From the NCBI RefSeq assembly GCF_900016645.1, contig NZ_CDGJ01000060.1: 62,006 nucleotides of DNA, one strand, 5' to 3'. Shown one piece after another: positions 43,048 through 52,912 of the stretch (position 1 is the stretch's first letter; each line of letters begins with the position of its first letter). The stretch is from Acididesulfobacillus acetoxydans (GTDB taxonomy: Bacteria; Bacillota; Desulfitobacteriia; Desulfitobacteriales; Desulfitobacteriaceae). Position numbers and translations under genes: made by a program. The notes under the pieces were generated by a model, which searched no databases, was not told the DNA's origin, and saw nothing but the letters and a program-made list of their open reading frames with translations.

Positions 43048-44184
43048 GTGAAAAACGTACTTGTAACGGGTGCTGATGGTTTCATTGGCCGTAACCTGAT
43101 AGCCTCTCTGCGGATCCTCGGCGACCTGGAAATTCTCAGGTTTGAGGCGCAGAATACGAGCGAGGAACTGCAGGCCATGGTGAACGCCGCCGATTTCGTC
43201 TTTCATTTAGCGGGAGTCAACCGTCCCCAAGAGCTTGATGAATTTGATCGGGGAAACCGGGGATTGACGGAACAACTCGTGGACTGCCTGCGCGCGTCAG
43301 ACCGGAAGACGCCAGTGCTCCTTTCATCCTCTATACAGGCGGATCTGGACAATCCTTATGGGAGGAGTAAAAGAAGTGCGGAGGAGGCGGTATTAAGATA
43401 CAATGAGGATACCGGGGCAGAGGTCTTCATCTACCGCTTGACGAACGTGTTTGGCAAATGGTGCCGGCCGAACTACAATAGTGTCGTGGCGACATTCTGC
43501 CACAACATTGCCAACGGTTTGCCTATCACGATCAGCGATCCGGACGCTACCATAAATCTGGTTTACATCGATGACGTCGTCAGCGAGTTTGTTCGTCAAA
43601 TGAGAGGAGGGTTTGAGCCTGCGCTCCCCAGCCCAAGGTCGTCGGTCCCGGAACATTGGGTTGTCCGGCCCGGCTACCCCGTGAAGCTGGGAATTATTGC
43701 CTCTCTCCTCTATTCCTTCCAAGCGGGCCGCGAAAGTCTCAGTGTTCCCGACCTGGCGGACGAGTTTGCCAAGAAGCTGTACAGCACTTACTTGAGCTAC
43801 CTGCCGGAAGACGGATTCAGTTATCCTTTGAAAATGAACACGGATGCGCGTGGATCCTTCACCGAGTTTATCAAAACTCCGGACAGGGGGCAGGTGTCTG
43901 TCAACATTGCCAAGGCGGGCATCACCAAAGGCAACCACTGGCATCACACTAAAAGCGAAAAGTTTTTGGTCGTCAGCGGCAAGGGAGTGATCCGCTTCCG
44001 CCGGATAGACAGTCCAAAGGTATTGGAGTACTTCGTCAGCGGGAATAAACTGGAAGTTGTGGACATTCCCCCGGGCTATACTCACAACATTGAAAACCTT
44101 GGTGACACGGATATGGTAACGATCATGTGGGCCAACGAACCTTTTGATCCGGACAAGCCGGATACGATGTTTGCGGGGGTCTGA
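43048..44184 (+). CDS. capF: Bifunctional epimerase/reductase with cupin domain (CapF/FnlB)
   Basis: The 378-residue protein joins an SDR domain (GADGFIGRN near the start, YGRSK) to a C-terminal cupin (about 265-378) with WHHTKSEKFLVV and PPGYTHNIENLG, the metal-binding histidines. This is the CapF architecture; it epimerises and reduces the CapE product to UDP-2-acetamido-2,6-dideoxy-talose. It starts at GTG 43048, 8 bases after the capE stop. Confidence 0.92.
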   Translation: MKNVLVTGADGFIGRNLIASLRILGDLEILRFEAQNTSEELQAMVNAADFVFHLAGVNRPQELDEFDRGNRGLTEQLVDCLRASDRKTPVLLSSSIQADLDNPYGRSKRSAEEAVLRYNEDTGAEVFIYRLTNVFGKWCRPNYNSVVATFCHNIANGLPITISDPDATINLVYIDDVVSEFVRQMRGGFEPALPSPRSSVPEHWVVRPGYPVKLGIIASLLYSFQAGRESLSVPDLADEFAKKLYSTYLSYLPEDGFSYPLKMNTDARGSFTEFIKTPDRGQVSVNIAKAGITKGNHWHHTKSEKFLVVSGKGVIRFRRIDSPKVLEYFVSGNKLEVVDIPPGYTHNIENLGDTDMVTIMWANEPFDPDKPDTMFAGV

Positions 44185-44192
44185 GCACAGAC

Positions 44193-45320
44193 ATGAAAAA
44201 ACTCAAGTTAATGACCATCCTGGGCACGCGGCCGGAAATCATCCGGCTGTCGGAAGTGCTCAAGGCCTGTGACCGCTACTTTGAGCATGTGCTCGTCCAT
44301 ACCGGACAGAACTGGGACTATACCCTGAACCAGGTCTTCTTCGAGGAGTTAGGCCTGAGAGCGCCGGATCATTATCTGGAAACGGTCGGATCCCATCTCG
44401 GGGAGACGATGGGGAACATTATTGCCAGGTCTTATGAGGTCCTGCAAAGGGAAAAACCGGATGCCCTGCTCATTCTCGGAGATACCAATTCGGCGCTCTC
44501 CGCCATTTCCGCCAAACGCCTCAAAGTGCCGATCTTTCACATGGAAGCGGGCAACCGTTGCTTTGATCAGAACGTGCCGGAAGAAATTAACCGCAAGATC
44601 GTGGACCATATCTCGGATATTAACTTGGCCTATACGGAGCATTCGCGGCGCTATCTTTTGGCTGAAGGCATTCGCAGAGAGCACATTTTCGTTACCGGTT
44701 CGCCCATGCCCGAAGTGCTGCAGAAGCAGAAAGAAAGGATCGAAGGGAGTGATGTCCTGGAGAGATTGGGTCTTGAGCCGGATCACTACATTTTGCTCTC
44801 GGCTCACCGGGAGGAAAATATCGACCGGGAAAGCAGCTTTCTCTCTCTCATGAGCGCAATAAACAATATCGCGGAGCGTTACGGCCTGCCGATCATCTAC
44901 TCCACTCATCCCCGGAGCAGGAAGTTTATCGCCGAGCGAGGTTTTAAGTTTCATCCTCTGGTCCGGAACTTGCCGCCCTTTGGTTTCCTCGACTATAACA
45001 AGCTGCAGCGGGAGGCTTTCTGCGTGCTCTCCGACAGTGGCACGCTCTCCGAGGAGAGCGCTGTCTTGGGCTTCGCCGGGATCCTGCTCAGGACTTCCAC
45101 CGAGCGGCCCGAGGTCCTGGACAAGGGGACCGTGCTGATCGGCGGCATCCGTGCCGAGGAGGTGGAGCAGGCCGTGGAACTGGCCAGGGCCATGCAGGAG
45201 AATCAGGAGCCCACGGTCTTGGCCCCGGACTATGTGGATGAGAATGTCTCGGTGAAGGTGGTTAAAATTGTGCAGAGCTATGCGAAGATTGTGGATAGGG
45301 TCATCTGGGGCAAGAGGTGA
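44193..45320 (+). CDS. capG: UDP-sugar 2-epimerase, non-hydrolysing (CapG/FnlC, WecB family)
   Basis: The 375-residue protein shows GTRPEIIRL at the start, ILGDTNSALSAISAKRLKVP, HMEAGNRCFD and SAHREENID, the WecB-family active-site segments. In this position it is the third enzyme of UDP-L-FucNAc synthesis. ATG 44193 lies 8 bases past capF. It closes the FucNAc module and is followed by a repeat element. Confidence 0.93.
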   Translation: MKKLKLMTILGTRPEIIRLSEVLKACDRYFEHVLVHTGQNWDYTLNQVFFEELGLRAPDHYLETVGSHLGETMGNIIARSYEVLQREKPDALLILGDTNSALSAISAKRLKVPIFHMEAGNRCFDQNVPEEINRKIVDHISDINLAYTEHSRRYLLAEGIRREHIFVTGSPMPEVLQKQKERIEGSDVLERLGLEPDHYILLSAHREENIDRESSFLSLMSAINNIAERYGLPIIYSTHPRSRKFIAERGFKFHPLVRNLPPFGFLDYNKLQREAFCVLSDSGTLSEESAVLGFAGILLRTSTERPEVLDKGTVLIGGIRAEEVEQAVELARAMQENQEPTVLAPDYVDENVSVKVVKIVQSYAKIVDRVIWGKR

Positions 45321-45345
45321 CATGGTCAATCACCCCATGCCTAAA

Positions 45346-45403
45346 GCCGTCTGAAGCCGGGGGCTTCCGCGCGAAGCATTCGGTGAGGAATCATTCAGAC
45401 GGC
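45346..45403. repeat. 58-bp element with 10-bp terminal inverted repeats (remnant copy 4)
   Basis: GCCGTCTGAA at 45346-45355 is complementary to TTCAGACGGC at 45394-45403. Inside is GAAGCC-GGG-GGCTTC, a hairpin, followed by CGCGCGAAGCATTC. The first 40 bases recur at 23432-23471. It sits exactly between the FucNAc module and the variable glycosyltransferase segment. Confidence 0.7.
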
Positions 45404-45462
45404 AGACTTCGCGGCGGCTGTCGAAAGCTTTGGAAGCAAAAAAAGGCTAAGAAAGGCACTCT

Positions 45463-46701
45463 ATGAAAGTACTTCAGATCAATTCTGTCTCCGGCTTCGG
45501 CAGCACCGGCCGCATCGTGACCGACCTGGACACGACGCTCCGGGCAAAGGGGATAGAGAGCTATATCGCCTATGGCAGGGAGGCGTTGGCGGAAAACGAT
45601 CACACTTTGAGAGTGGGCAGGAAACTGGACTACATCGTTCATGGCGGCTTGACCCGGCTTTTTGACCGGCATGGTCTCTGGGGATCCGGACGGGCGACGA
45701 GGAAACTCATCCGGCGGATTAGAGAGATCGATCCCGATGTCATCCACTTGCACAACCTCCACGGCTACTATCTGAACGTCCGTGTACTATTTGAGTATCT
45801 TCGCGAAGCCCGTAAGCCCGTGATCTGGACTTTGCACGACTGCTGGAGCTTCACCGGGCACTGCGCCCATTTTAGCTATGCGCAGTGTGAACGCTGGCGC
45901 GAAGGCTGCCATACCTGTCCGCAGAAGCGCACTTATCCGGCGAGTAACCTGCTAGACAATTCACGGCGAAATTATGAGAAAAAGAAGGAACTGTTTACCG
46001 GATTGGAGAATACGGTCATTGTTACCCCTTCGCAGTGGCTGGCAGACTTGGTTGCGAAATCTTTCTTGGCCAAGTATCCGATTAAGGTTATCAACAATGG
46101 GATTGACACAGAGGTGTTTAAACCCGTCGATGGGGAGCCGGCGCGCAGAAAGTACGGACTGGGAAAAAGCTTCGTCATTCTCGGGGTCGCGAGCACTTGG
46201 AGCGAGAGAAAGGGGTTTAGCAGTTTTATAGAGCTGTCAAAGAGAATCGACGACACGTGCAAAATAGTACTGGTGGGACTGAGTGAGAAGCAGATGGCGA
46301 AATTGCCGGCTAACGTCATCGGGATAAGACGGACGTCGGATGTCAATGAGTTGGCCGAGGTGTATTCGGCAGCGGACGTGTTTGTGAATGCCTCGGTCGA
46401 GGAAACGTTCGGGTTAGTCACCGCAGAAGCGCTGGCTTGTGGAACACCTGCGATAGTCTTTGATTCAACCCCGGGAACGGAGATAGTGATGGAAGGGTGT
46501 GGGTACGTTGTCAGGCCGGATAATATTCAGGGTCTCGTGGGATGTATCGAGAAGGTGAGGGCCAAGGGAAAGAGTCATTACTCGGAGAGCTGCCGCCAAC
46601 GGGTGGAAGTGAATTTCCGCAAGAGTGAGCGTTTTGATGCGTACGTGGAGGTATACAGGAACCTTGACGAAAAAGAACGTGTTAGGGGGCTCGGGACTTA
46701 A
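45463..46701 (+). CDS. Glycosyltransferase family 4
   Basis: The 412-residue GT-B enzyme has an N-terminal STGRIVTDL segment, HLHNLHGYY and WTLHDCWSFTGHC, features shared with WcaC/WelB-type transferases that carry a Cys-rich zinc-like stretch (CERWREGCHTCPQ). The C-terminal GT4 domain has VEETFGLVTAEALACGTP. The start ATG 45463 follows AAAAAAAGGC, a weak site. Donor sugar is not known. Confidence 0.88.
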   Translation: MKVLQINSVSGFGSTGRIVTDLDTTLRAKGIESYIAYGREALAENDHTLRVGRKLDYIVHGGLTRLFDRHGLWGSGRATRKLIRRIREIDPDVIHLHNLHGYYLNVRVLFEYLREARKPVIWTLHDCWSFTGHCAHFSYAQCERWREGCHTCPQKRTYPASNLLDNSRRNYEKKKELFTGLENTVIVTPSQWLADLVAKSFLAKYPIKVINNGIDTEVFKPVDGEPARRKYGLGKSFVILGVASTWSERKGFSSFIELSKRIDDTCKIVLVGLSEKQMAKLPANVIGIRRTSDVNELAEVYSAADVFVNASVEETFGLVTAEALACGTPAIVFDSTPGTEIVMEGCGYVVRPDNIQGLVGCIEKVRAKGKSHYSESCRQRVEVNFRKSERFDAYVEVYRNLDEKERVRGLGT

Positions 46702-46749
46702 TACTGTATACGTGATTAAACGTGAGAAGAAGCAGGGAGATTAACTGTC

Positions 46750-47961
46750 ATGGAAGTGCTGTTTCTGGGATGCTTGTTCAATGAGAAGGAAGAAGAGGCC
46801 CTGATGCGGAAAAGCAGAATAGGTCTGCCGGCAGCGGTAAATATCTTCCAATGGAACCTAATAAAGGGTCTCGAAAGGAATCTTTCCAGACCAGTGGACA
46901 TTGTCAACGTTCTTCCCGTCGGTACCTATCCTAGATATTTTAAGGATGCTCTTCTACCAGGGGAACGATGGACGCACTCAGAGGGAGCAAAAGATTTGGA
47001 AATAGGTTGCATTAATCTCCCTGTCCTTAAACAAGCCATGAGAGCCATAGCGAGTGAAAGGGCTGTTAGAAGATGGCTTTCCACTGTCAACGGTGACAAA
47101 AAAAGCATCATAGTCTACTCGACCTATCTGCCGTTCCTATACGCTGTAAGACACGTGCCAGACGGGGTGAATGTCACCTTGGTTGTAACTGATCTCCCGG
47201 AATTTTACGATCTAGCATCCTCGAATAGCCGGATAAAGAAGCTTTTGAGAACAATTAATAATAAACTGATCTACGCCTTATTGAAACGGATCGATAGCTT
47301 TGTAATATTGACCGAGCAGATGAGAAAGCCCTTGAATGTCGGAAAGAAACCATACATCGTTGTGGAAGGTCTTGTAGACGTTGAGCGTTGTGCCGATTAC
47401 GGCGCTGGCAGCAGTGACAAGAAAACAGTCCTATATACAGGGACCCTAAATTTTGTATATGGGATTATGAACCTAATAAACGGATTCAGCCTGATACGTG
47501 GAGAAAACTATGAGCTGTGGATTTGCGGATCCGGAGAAGCGGAGAAGACTATTGTTGATGCGAGCAAGCGCGATAGTCGGATAAGGTATTTTGGTTTTGT
47601 ATCTCAAAAAGAGATTCGCAAATTGCAACGAAGGGCTACAGTGCTAATAAATCCAAGAACCAATGATGAGGAATATACTAAATACTCTTTTCCGTCAAAG
47701 ACCATGGAGTATATGCTTTCTGGAAGGCCCGTACTTATGTATAAATTGGAAGGAATGCCTGACGAGTACGATCCCTGTTTGTATTATATTGGTGGGAATC
47801 AACCAAGCGATGTCGCAAACAGTATAGTAGAGATCTGTAAGAAACCGAAGGCTGAGCTGGATGAGTTTGGGCGTAAGGCGCGGGAATTTGTGATAGAGAA
47901 GAGAAACTGTGCTGTGCAAGGAAAAAGGATTATAGAGCTAATTGAAACAATTAATGGGTAG
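46750..47961 (+). CDS. Glycosyltransferase (GT-B fold)
   Basis: The 403-residue protein has a GT-B arrangement: an N-terminal half starting MEVLFLGCLF and a C-terminal half with VLYTGTLNFVYGIMNLINGF, LWICGSGEAEK and FPSKTMEYMLSGRPVL, the nucleotide-sugar binding region. Lower GC content than the preceding genes begins here. ATG 46750 has a weak GGGAGATTA upstream. Confidence 0.85.
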   Translation: MEVLFLGCLFNEKEEEALMRKSRIGLPAAVNIFQWNLIKGLERNLSRPVDIVNVLPVGTYPRYFKDALLPGERWTHSEGAKDLEIGCINLPVLKQAMRAIASERAVRRWLSTVNGDKKSIIVYSTYLPFLYAVRHVPDGVNVTLVVTDLPEFYDLASSNSRIKKLLRTINNKLIYALLKRIDSFVILTEQMRKPLNVGKKPYIVVEGLVDVERCADYGAGSSDKKTVLYTGTLNFVYGIMNLINGFSLIRGENYELWICGSGEAEKTIVDASKRDSRIRYFGFVSQKEIRKLQRRATVLINPRTNDEEYTKYSFPSKTMEYMLSGRPVLMYKLEGMPDEYDPCLYYIGGNQPSDVANSIVEICKKPKAELDEFGRKAREFVIEKRNCAVQGKRIIELIETING

Positions 47962-47983
47962 ATTGCGTTAGAAAGGGGATATT

Positions 47984-49246
47984 ATGCGGTTAGAAGGAAA
48001 CGCCGTTCCCAAGTACACATCATTCTTTCTATTGGTGTCAGCCTTTATTTTCTTAAATCCGTTTCACAGGGGAATACTCGGCTTAATGGTTTTGTCGGTA
48101 TATATCGTTGCAATGATACCTAACAAAAGAATTACCAACGCCATTCTAAACGACATCGGGTTTTGGGTGCTGCTTTCATTTGACTTATTGACCTCAATTC
48201 TACAACTTAGTTATCAATTTATTAATAATAAAACGTTTGTGGACTATCTAACGTATCCTTTAATACTATACATTTTTGGCTTAATATTTGTTGGGAGGAT
48301 TAAAGAGAAAAAAAGGATAATGTATTTTTTCTACGTTGTTATTATAGGTTTTGCAATAGTAGGGATTTCAACCGTTCTCTACACCACACATTTTTACGGC
48401 AGCACATTCGACGGCTTCAATTCTCGCGTTGGATTAAATCCATTGTTTGGAGATACCAAAATATCGGCAACAGGTGTAGGCATTTATGTTAGCCTAGGGA
48501 TTGCCTTATCAGGTGTCTTATTTATAAAGACGACGAACATTCTTTTGAAGGGCTTAAACGCATTGATCTTTCTGCTTTCTTTATATGCGTCCTTGGCATT
48601 TGCAGATAGGACAGGGCTAATAGTCGCAGTATTATCCGTGGTCTCCGTGTACGTAATACAGATGAGACTGAATTCCGCGAGGAAAAACGTCAAAACAGCG
48701 TCGCTATATATCTTTATTGCCATTGCATTAATATTTCTATTCAATATTAATCTATTTAACCTGAAGACGATGTGGCTGGAATCAAGCGCATTTCAGCGTT
48801 TGACTGGCATGAGCCTAACCAATGATCCAAGATTTACCGCATGGGGGGAGGCATTCAAAGGGATGTTTTCCTACCCGCTTGGTGGAAAACAAGCACGGCT
48901 AAACCTAGACTATGCACACAACCTCTGGCTGGACGTTGGATGGACAACAGGCGTATTCCCGTTTCTTTTGCTTCTGGTCTTTTCTTTGCGGACAATAAGG
49001 GGATACTTCAAGATACTTAGGAACCAAGACCTATCGTCCTACCTGAAATACTTACTAACTGCTATACTTTGTGGCTTTTTTCTAACTTTTATGGTCGAGC
49101 CCGTTATGGAGGCGAACGTTCTGTTTTTTTGCGGCTTTTGCTTTATTTCGGGTATTATAAGTTCTCTTAGCAAGGGGGATGCCAATCCGCCCGTGTGCGT
49201 CTCGAGGCAGCCACTGGCAGTCCCGCTTGAGGAGGATCCGCTATGA
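47984..49246 (+). CDS. O-antigen/polysaccharide polymerase (Wzy-like)
   Basis: The 420-residue protein is almost wholly hydrophobic, with about ten to twelve predicted helices and a longer loop near 265-310 containing SNDPRFTAWGEAFKG-like residues, as in Wzy/WaaL ligases and polymerases. Next to a flippase and transferases, polymerase is the better reading than ligase. Wzy proteins share little sequence, so the name rests on topology and context. ATG 47984 follows GAAAGGGGAT; its stop overlaps the next ATG (ATGA). Confidence 0.82.
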   Translation: MRLEGNAVPKYTSFFLLVSAFIFLNPFHRGILGLMVLSVYIVAMIPNKRITNAILNDIGFWVLLSFDLLTSILQLSYQFINNKTFVDYLTYPLILYIFGLIFVGRIKEKKRIMYFFYVVIIGFAIVGISTVLYTTHFYGSTFDGFNSRVGLNPLFGDTKISATGVGIYVSLGIALSGVLFIKTTNILLKGLNALIFLLSLYASLAFADRTGLIVAVLSVVSVYVIQMRLNSARKNVKTASLYIFIAIALIFLFNINLFNLKTMWLESSAFQRLTGMSLTNDPRFTAWGEAFKGMFSYPLGGKQARLNLDYAHNLWLDVGWTTGVFPFLLLLVFSLRTIRGYFKILRNQDLSSYLKYLLTAILCGFFLTFMVEPVMEANVLFFCGFCFISGIISSLSKGDANPPVCVSRQPLAVPLEEDPL

Positions 49247-50514
49247 AGGTATCTTGGCTCGTGAATGTAGCACTGCCTGAAGTAAGTCTGCTGCTGAACG
49301 AGGGAGCCACACCTTTCGGAGGATGGCTCGTAAATGCATCAGCATTACTGGTCAGACAGCCTGGTATAGAACTGTCAATTGGTTTCCCAAAAACGGGATT
49401 GAAAGACGCTTTAGCGCTGCGGGGTGCAGCAATAGACTTTTATGCCATTCCGTCAGTATCTCTCGCACAGCTAAGTGATCGAAGCGGTGAGCGACAACTT
49501 GAGAAGATAATTGGCCGGGTCAAGCCCGACATTGTCCACATTTTCGGCACCGAATACGCGCATTCACTGGCTATGGTAAACGTCTGCATAGACCAGGACA
49601 TAGACGTCGTAATATCAATTCAAGGACTCGTGTCTGTGTATGCTAAGCACTATATGACCAACTTGCCCTCGTTCGTTCAAAATCGCTTTACTTTCAGGGA
49701 CTTTTTGAAGCAGGATAATCTAAAGCAACAGCAAAGTAAGTTCGCAAAGCGGGGGAAGCATGAAATAGAAGCATTGCGAAAGGTCAGACACGTCATAGGT
49801 CGTACGACATGGGATAAGGCCTGCGTCTCTCAAATTAACCCGGCCGCGCAGTACCACTTCTGCAATGAAATTCTCAGAGAAGAATTTTATAAGCATACCT
49901 GGGATATCAACCGCTGCGAGAGGTATGCAATTTTCGTCAGCCAGGGCTCCTATCCTATTAAAGGCCTCCATTTTATGCTGGAAGCAATGCCATTAATACT
50001 TGAGCGTTTCCCCGATGCGAAGCTCTATGTGGGTGGGCAGGATGTAACCAGGGCAGAGACACTGAGAGACAAGCTCAAAACGTCGTCTTATGGGAAGTAC
50101 ATTAAGGAGCTCACCAAGAGATATAACCTTCAGCATAAAGTGTCATTTACTGGACTCCTCGATGAGCAACAAATGTGCACCCGTTATTTGCAGGCCCACG
50201 TGTTTGTTTCTCCGTCAAGCATTGAGAACTCGCCCAACTCCCTTGGTGAAGCCATGGCCCTTGGTGTGCCCTGTGTGGTCTCTCACGTGGGCGGGGTCCC
50301 GGATATGCTGACACACCGGAAAGAGGGTTTCCTCTATCAGGCGGACGCTTCATACATGTTGGCGCATTATGTGTGTGAGATTTTTGCGGATGACCAACTT
50401 GCGCTGGAAATGTCGAGTAAGGCGAAGCAGCGCGCCGGGAAAACGTATGACCGAACAGAAAATACTCGAAGGTTGACTTCCATCTACAGGGATATACTTT
50501 CTTTGGATAGTTGA
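49243..50514 (+). CDS. Glycosyltransferase family 4
   Basis: The 423-residue GT-B protein has DIVHIFGTEYAHSLA in the N-terminal domain and the C-terminal signature PSSIENSPNSLGEAMALGVP with GGVPDML after it. It starts within the stop of the polymerase gene (4-base overlap), behind GAGGAGGATCC. Substrate unknown. Confidence 0.88.
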   Translation: MKVSWLVNVALPEVSLLLNEGATPFGGWLVNASALLVRQPGIELSIGFPKTGLKDALALRGAAIDFYAIPSVSLAQLSDRSGERQLEKIIGRVKPDIVHIFGTEYAHSLAMVNVCIDQDIDVVISIQGLVSVYAKHYMTNLPSFVQNRFTFRDFLKQDNLKQQQSKFAKRGKHEIEALRKVRHVIGRTTWDKACVSQINPAAQYHFCNEILREEFYKHTWDINRCERYAIFVSQGSYPIKGLHFMLEAMPLILERFPDAKLYVGGQDVTRAETLRDKLKTSSYGKYIKELTKRYNLQHKVSFTGLLDEQQMCTRYLQAHVFVSPSSIENSPNSLGEAMALGVPCVVSHVGGVPDMLTHRKEGFLYQADASYMLAHYVCEIFADDQLALEMSSKAKQRAGKTYDRTENTRRLTSIYRDILSLDS

Positions 50515-50589
50515 CGAACCAGGCGGGCCCGAGACGGAGAGGAGACCGGGCGTTCCGAGAGTATTTTATGGGACAGGACTGATAGAATT

Positions 50590-51948
50590 TTGAGTAACCC
50601 GATAGAAAACATGAAGAGGCAATATTTGAAGCTGGGGGAATTTATAGCTGGGAATGGAGTTGTTAACAGGACAGTCAAGAATGCCAACTGGTTGGTAAGC
50701 CAGCAAGTATTCAACATGGTTATTGGTGTAGTCGTAATTGCTTTCGTGGCACGTTATTTCGGTCCGGAAAAGTATGGACAGTATAGTTTCGCCAACGCAT
50801 TCGTAGGACTGTTCACTGCGGTCTCGACGTTAGGCATGGAAATACTGACCGTGAAAGCCATTGCGGATGACACCTTCGATGACGGCACAATTCTAGGCAC
50901 TAGCCTCTTGCTGCGCTTGTGTGGGGGTGTTTTGCTAACAGGATTGGCTATGTCCATTATCAAGCTCACCGAGCCAAATGACCAACACCTTCACATCTTG
51001 GTATTGATTATGTCTTTAACGATGATTTTTAAGGCTTCTGAGGTCATCGAGTATTGGCTTCAGGCTTATCAGAGAGCTAAGTTCTCAGCCCTGATTAGGA
51101 TGGGTGTGAACGTTGTTGATGCGTTGTTAAAAATGGCCATGATTGTTTTCAAGGGAACCTTAGTTACTTATGCGTTAGTCTATATGCTGGATGCGTTGAT
51201 CATCGGAATTGCCCTTTTCATTGTCTATAGAAAAATCAGAGAAACGGATTCATCGTGGCGAATAAGCCTTAGCTACGCCAAAGGCCTATTGTCCCAAAGC
51301 TGGTATCTCATCTTGTCTGGGCTCATGGTGACTTTATACATGCGCATTGACCAGGTTATGCTGGGAGCAATGCTGCCGAGCAAAATTGAACTAGGTATTT
51401 ACTCGGCAGCCGTTCGAGTGGCGCAGATGTGGTATTTTGTTCCGATGGCCATCATAACATCCTTCAATCCAGTGATCATGAGAAGAAAGAGTACAGATGA
51501 GGCAGGTTATAACTCTTCAGTACAAGCTCTCTATACCATAGTCGCGTGGTCGGGAATAGGTTTTGGGGTACTAATACTATTGTTCTCAAGAGCGATTATA
51601 GGCATATTGTACGGGGCAGCGTATATGAAGGCTGCCAGTATCTTGTCAATTAGCGTATGGGCCGGAACATTTGCCATGCTGGGTTCCGCACGCTCCCTCT
51701 GGCTTCTGCGTGAAGGCTTGCAGAGATACACGCTGATATATACATCTTCGGCATTAGTAGTCAATGTAATTCTCAATCTCATCCTGATTCCGAGATTTGG
51801 AGGGTACGGTGCAGCTTTTGCGACATTGGCCGCACAAATAATCAACGTGGCGGTGCTGGGGCTATTCAAAGACACAAGACTTTCACTGTTGATGATAATC
51901 AAGGCACTTTCGATTAAGCGACTAATCAGGCTCAGGGACTATCTTTAA
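50590..51948 (+). CDS. Polysaccharide flippase (Wzx-like, MATE/MOP superfamily)
   Basis: The 452-residue protein is a polytopic membrane protein of about 12-14 helices with the N-terminal NWLVSQQVFNMVIGVVVIAF helix and YFGPEKYGQYSFA loop typical of RfbX/Wzx. It would move the undecaprenyl-linked repeat unit across the membrane. TTG 50590 is taken as start behind AGGACTGATAGAAT, which is weak; an ATG at 50611 is an alternative. Confidence 0.9.
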   Translation: MSNPIENMKRQYLKLGEFIAGNGVVNRTVKNANWLVSQQVFNMVIGVVVIAFVARYFGPEKYGQYSFANAFVGLFTAVSTLGMEILTVKAIADDTFDDGTILGTSLLLRLCGGVLLTGLAMSIIKLTEPNDQHLHILVLIMSLTMIFKASEVIEYWLQAYQRAKFSALIRMGVNVVDALLKMAMIVFKGTLVTYALVYMLDALIIGIALFIVYRKIRETDSSWRISLSYAKGLLSQSWYLILSGLMVTLYMRIDQVMLGAMLPSKIELGIYSAAVRVAQMWYFVPMAIITSFNPVIMRRKSTDEAGYNSSVQALYTIVAWSGIGFGVLILLFSRAIIGILYGAAYMKAASILSISVWAGTFAMLGSARSLWLLREGLQRYTLIYTSSALVVNVILNLILIPRFGGYGAAFATLAAQIINVAVLGLFKDTRLSLLMIIKALSIKRLIRLRDYL

Positions 51949-51971
51949 CTAACAGAGGAGGTGTCACCAAT

Positions 51972-52907
51972 ATGTCTAACTTAAACTGGTTACATGCTCC
52001 GGTGATCGTTTTCGTTTACGCAAGGCCGGAACACACTATACGAACTATCGAATCTCTAGCAAAAAACGACTTGGCAGATGAGACACAGGTCCATATATAC
52101 TCAGACGCACCTAAAAATGAAAAAGCGGTAGAAAGTGTGGCGGCCGTGAGAGAGTACATTGATTCCCTGCCGAGGAGAAAGCTCTTCAAATCAGTGAAGA
52201 TCGTTAAAGCTGAGTTCAATAAGGGCCTTGCCAATTCGGTCATTTCGGGCGTAACAGAGATAATCGGAAATTACGGTAGAGCAATTGTCGTCGAGGATGA
52301 TTTGGTGTCTGCTCCGGATTTTCTCAAGTACATGAACGGCGCGCTGGGTTACTATGAATCAGACAGGAGAATATGGTCCATTAGCGGATACACAAATTCA
52401 TCCAAAATGATATTTCCCAAGGACTACAGAAGTGACCTGTATCTATCATATAGAGGATCGAGCTGGGGCTGGGCGACATGGAGGGACAGATGGGATCGAG
52501 TGGATTGGGAGGTGTCGGACTATCCGCAATTCAGGAAGAGTCGAGACCTGCGCCGCAGGCTAAACCGGGGCGGGCGCGACATGGCCGACATGCTAGACTT
52601 ACAAATGCAGGGTAGGATAGACTCTTGGGCAATTCGCTGGTGCTATGCGCAGTCAAAGCTTGACATGCTAACCGTTTACCCAGTCGTTTCCAGGATAAAG
52701 AACATTGGCTTAGACGGCTCTGGTACCCACAGCGGAACGACGTCAGAATTCGATGCAACTATTGGAAAGGATGCCAGCAAATGTTCGTTTGAACGCTTAG
52801 ACTTAGATCAAAGAATCGGACAAGTTTTCCGAGATCAGTTTGGAACGGGCTTTGATCACACGGTAATGCGAATAAAGAAGCATGCAAAAAGATTATTAGG
52901 GGTGTGA
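51972..52907 (+). CDS. GT-A fold glycosyltransferase, GNT-I-like
   Basis: The 311-residue protein starts at ATG 51972 behind GAGGAGG. It opens VIVFVYARPEHTIRTIESL, a GT-A nucleotide-binding start, and has VEDDLVSAPDFLKYM, the metal-binding EDD motif and context found in GNT-I-type (GT13) and related bacterial transferases, with SSWGWATWRDRWD further on. It is the fifth glycosyltransferase of the operon. Substrate unknown. Confidence 0.85.
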   Translation: MSNLNWLHAPVIVFVYARPEHTIRTIESLAKNDLADETQVHIYSDAPKNEKAVESVAAVREYIDSLPRRKLFKSVKIVKAEFNKGLANSVISGVTEIIGNYGRAIVVEDDLVSAPDFLKYMNGALGYYESDRRIWSISGYTNSSKMIFPKDYRSDLYLSYRGSSWGWATWRDRWDRVDWEVSDYPQFRKSRDLRRRLNRGGRDMADMLDLQMQGRIDSWAIRWCYAQSKLDMLTVYPVVSRIKNIGLDGSGTHSGTTSEFDATIGKDASKCSFERLDLDQRIGQVFRDQFGTGFDHTVMRIKKHAKRLLGV

Positions 52908-52912
52908 TAGGA

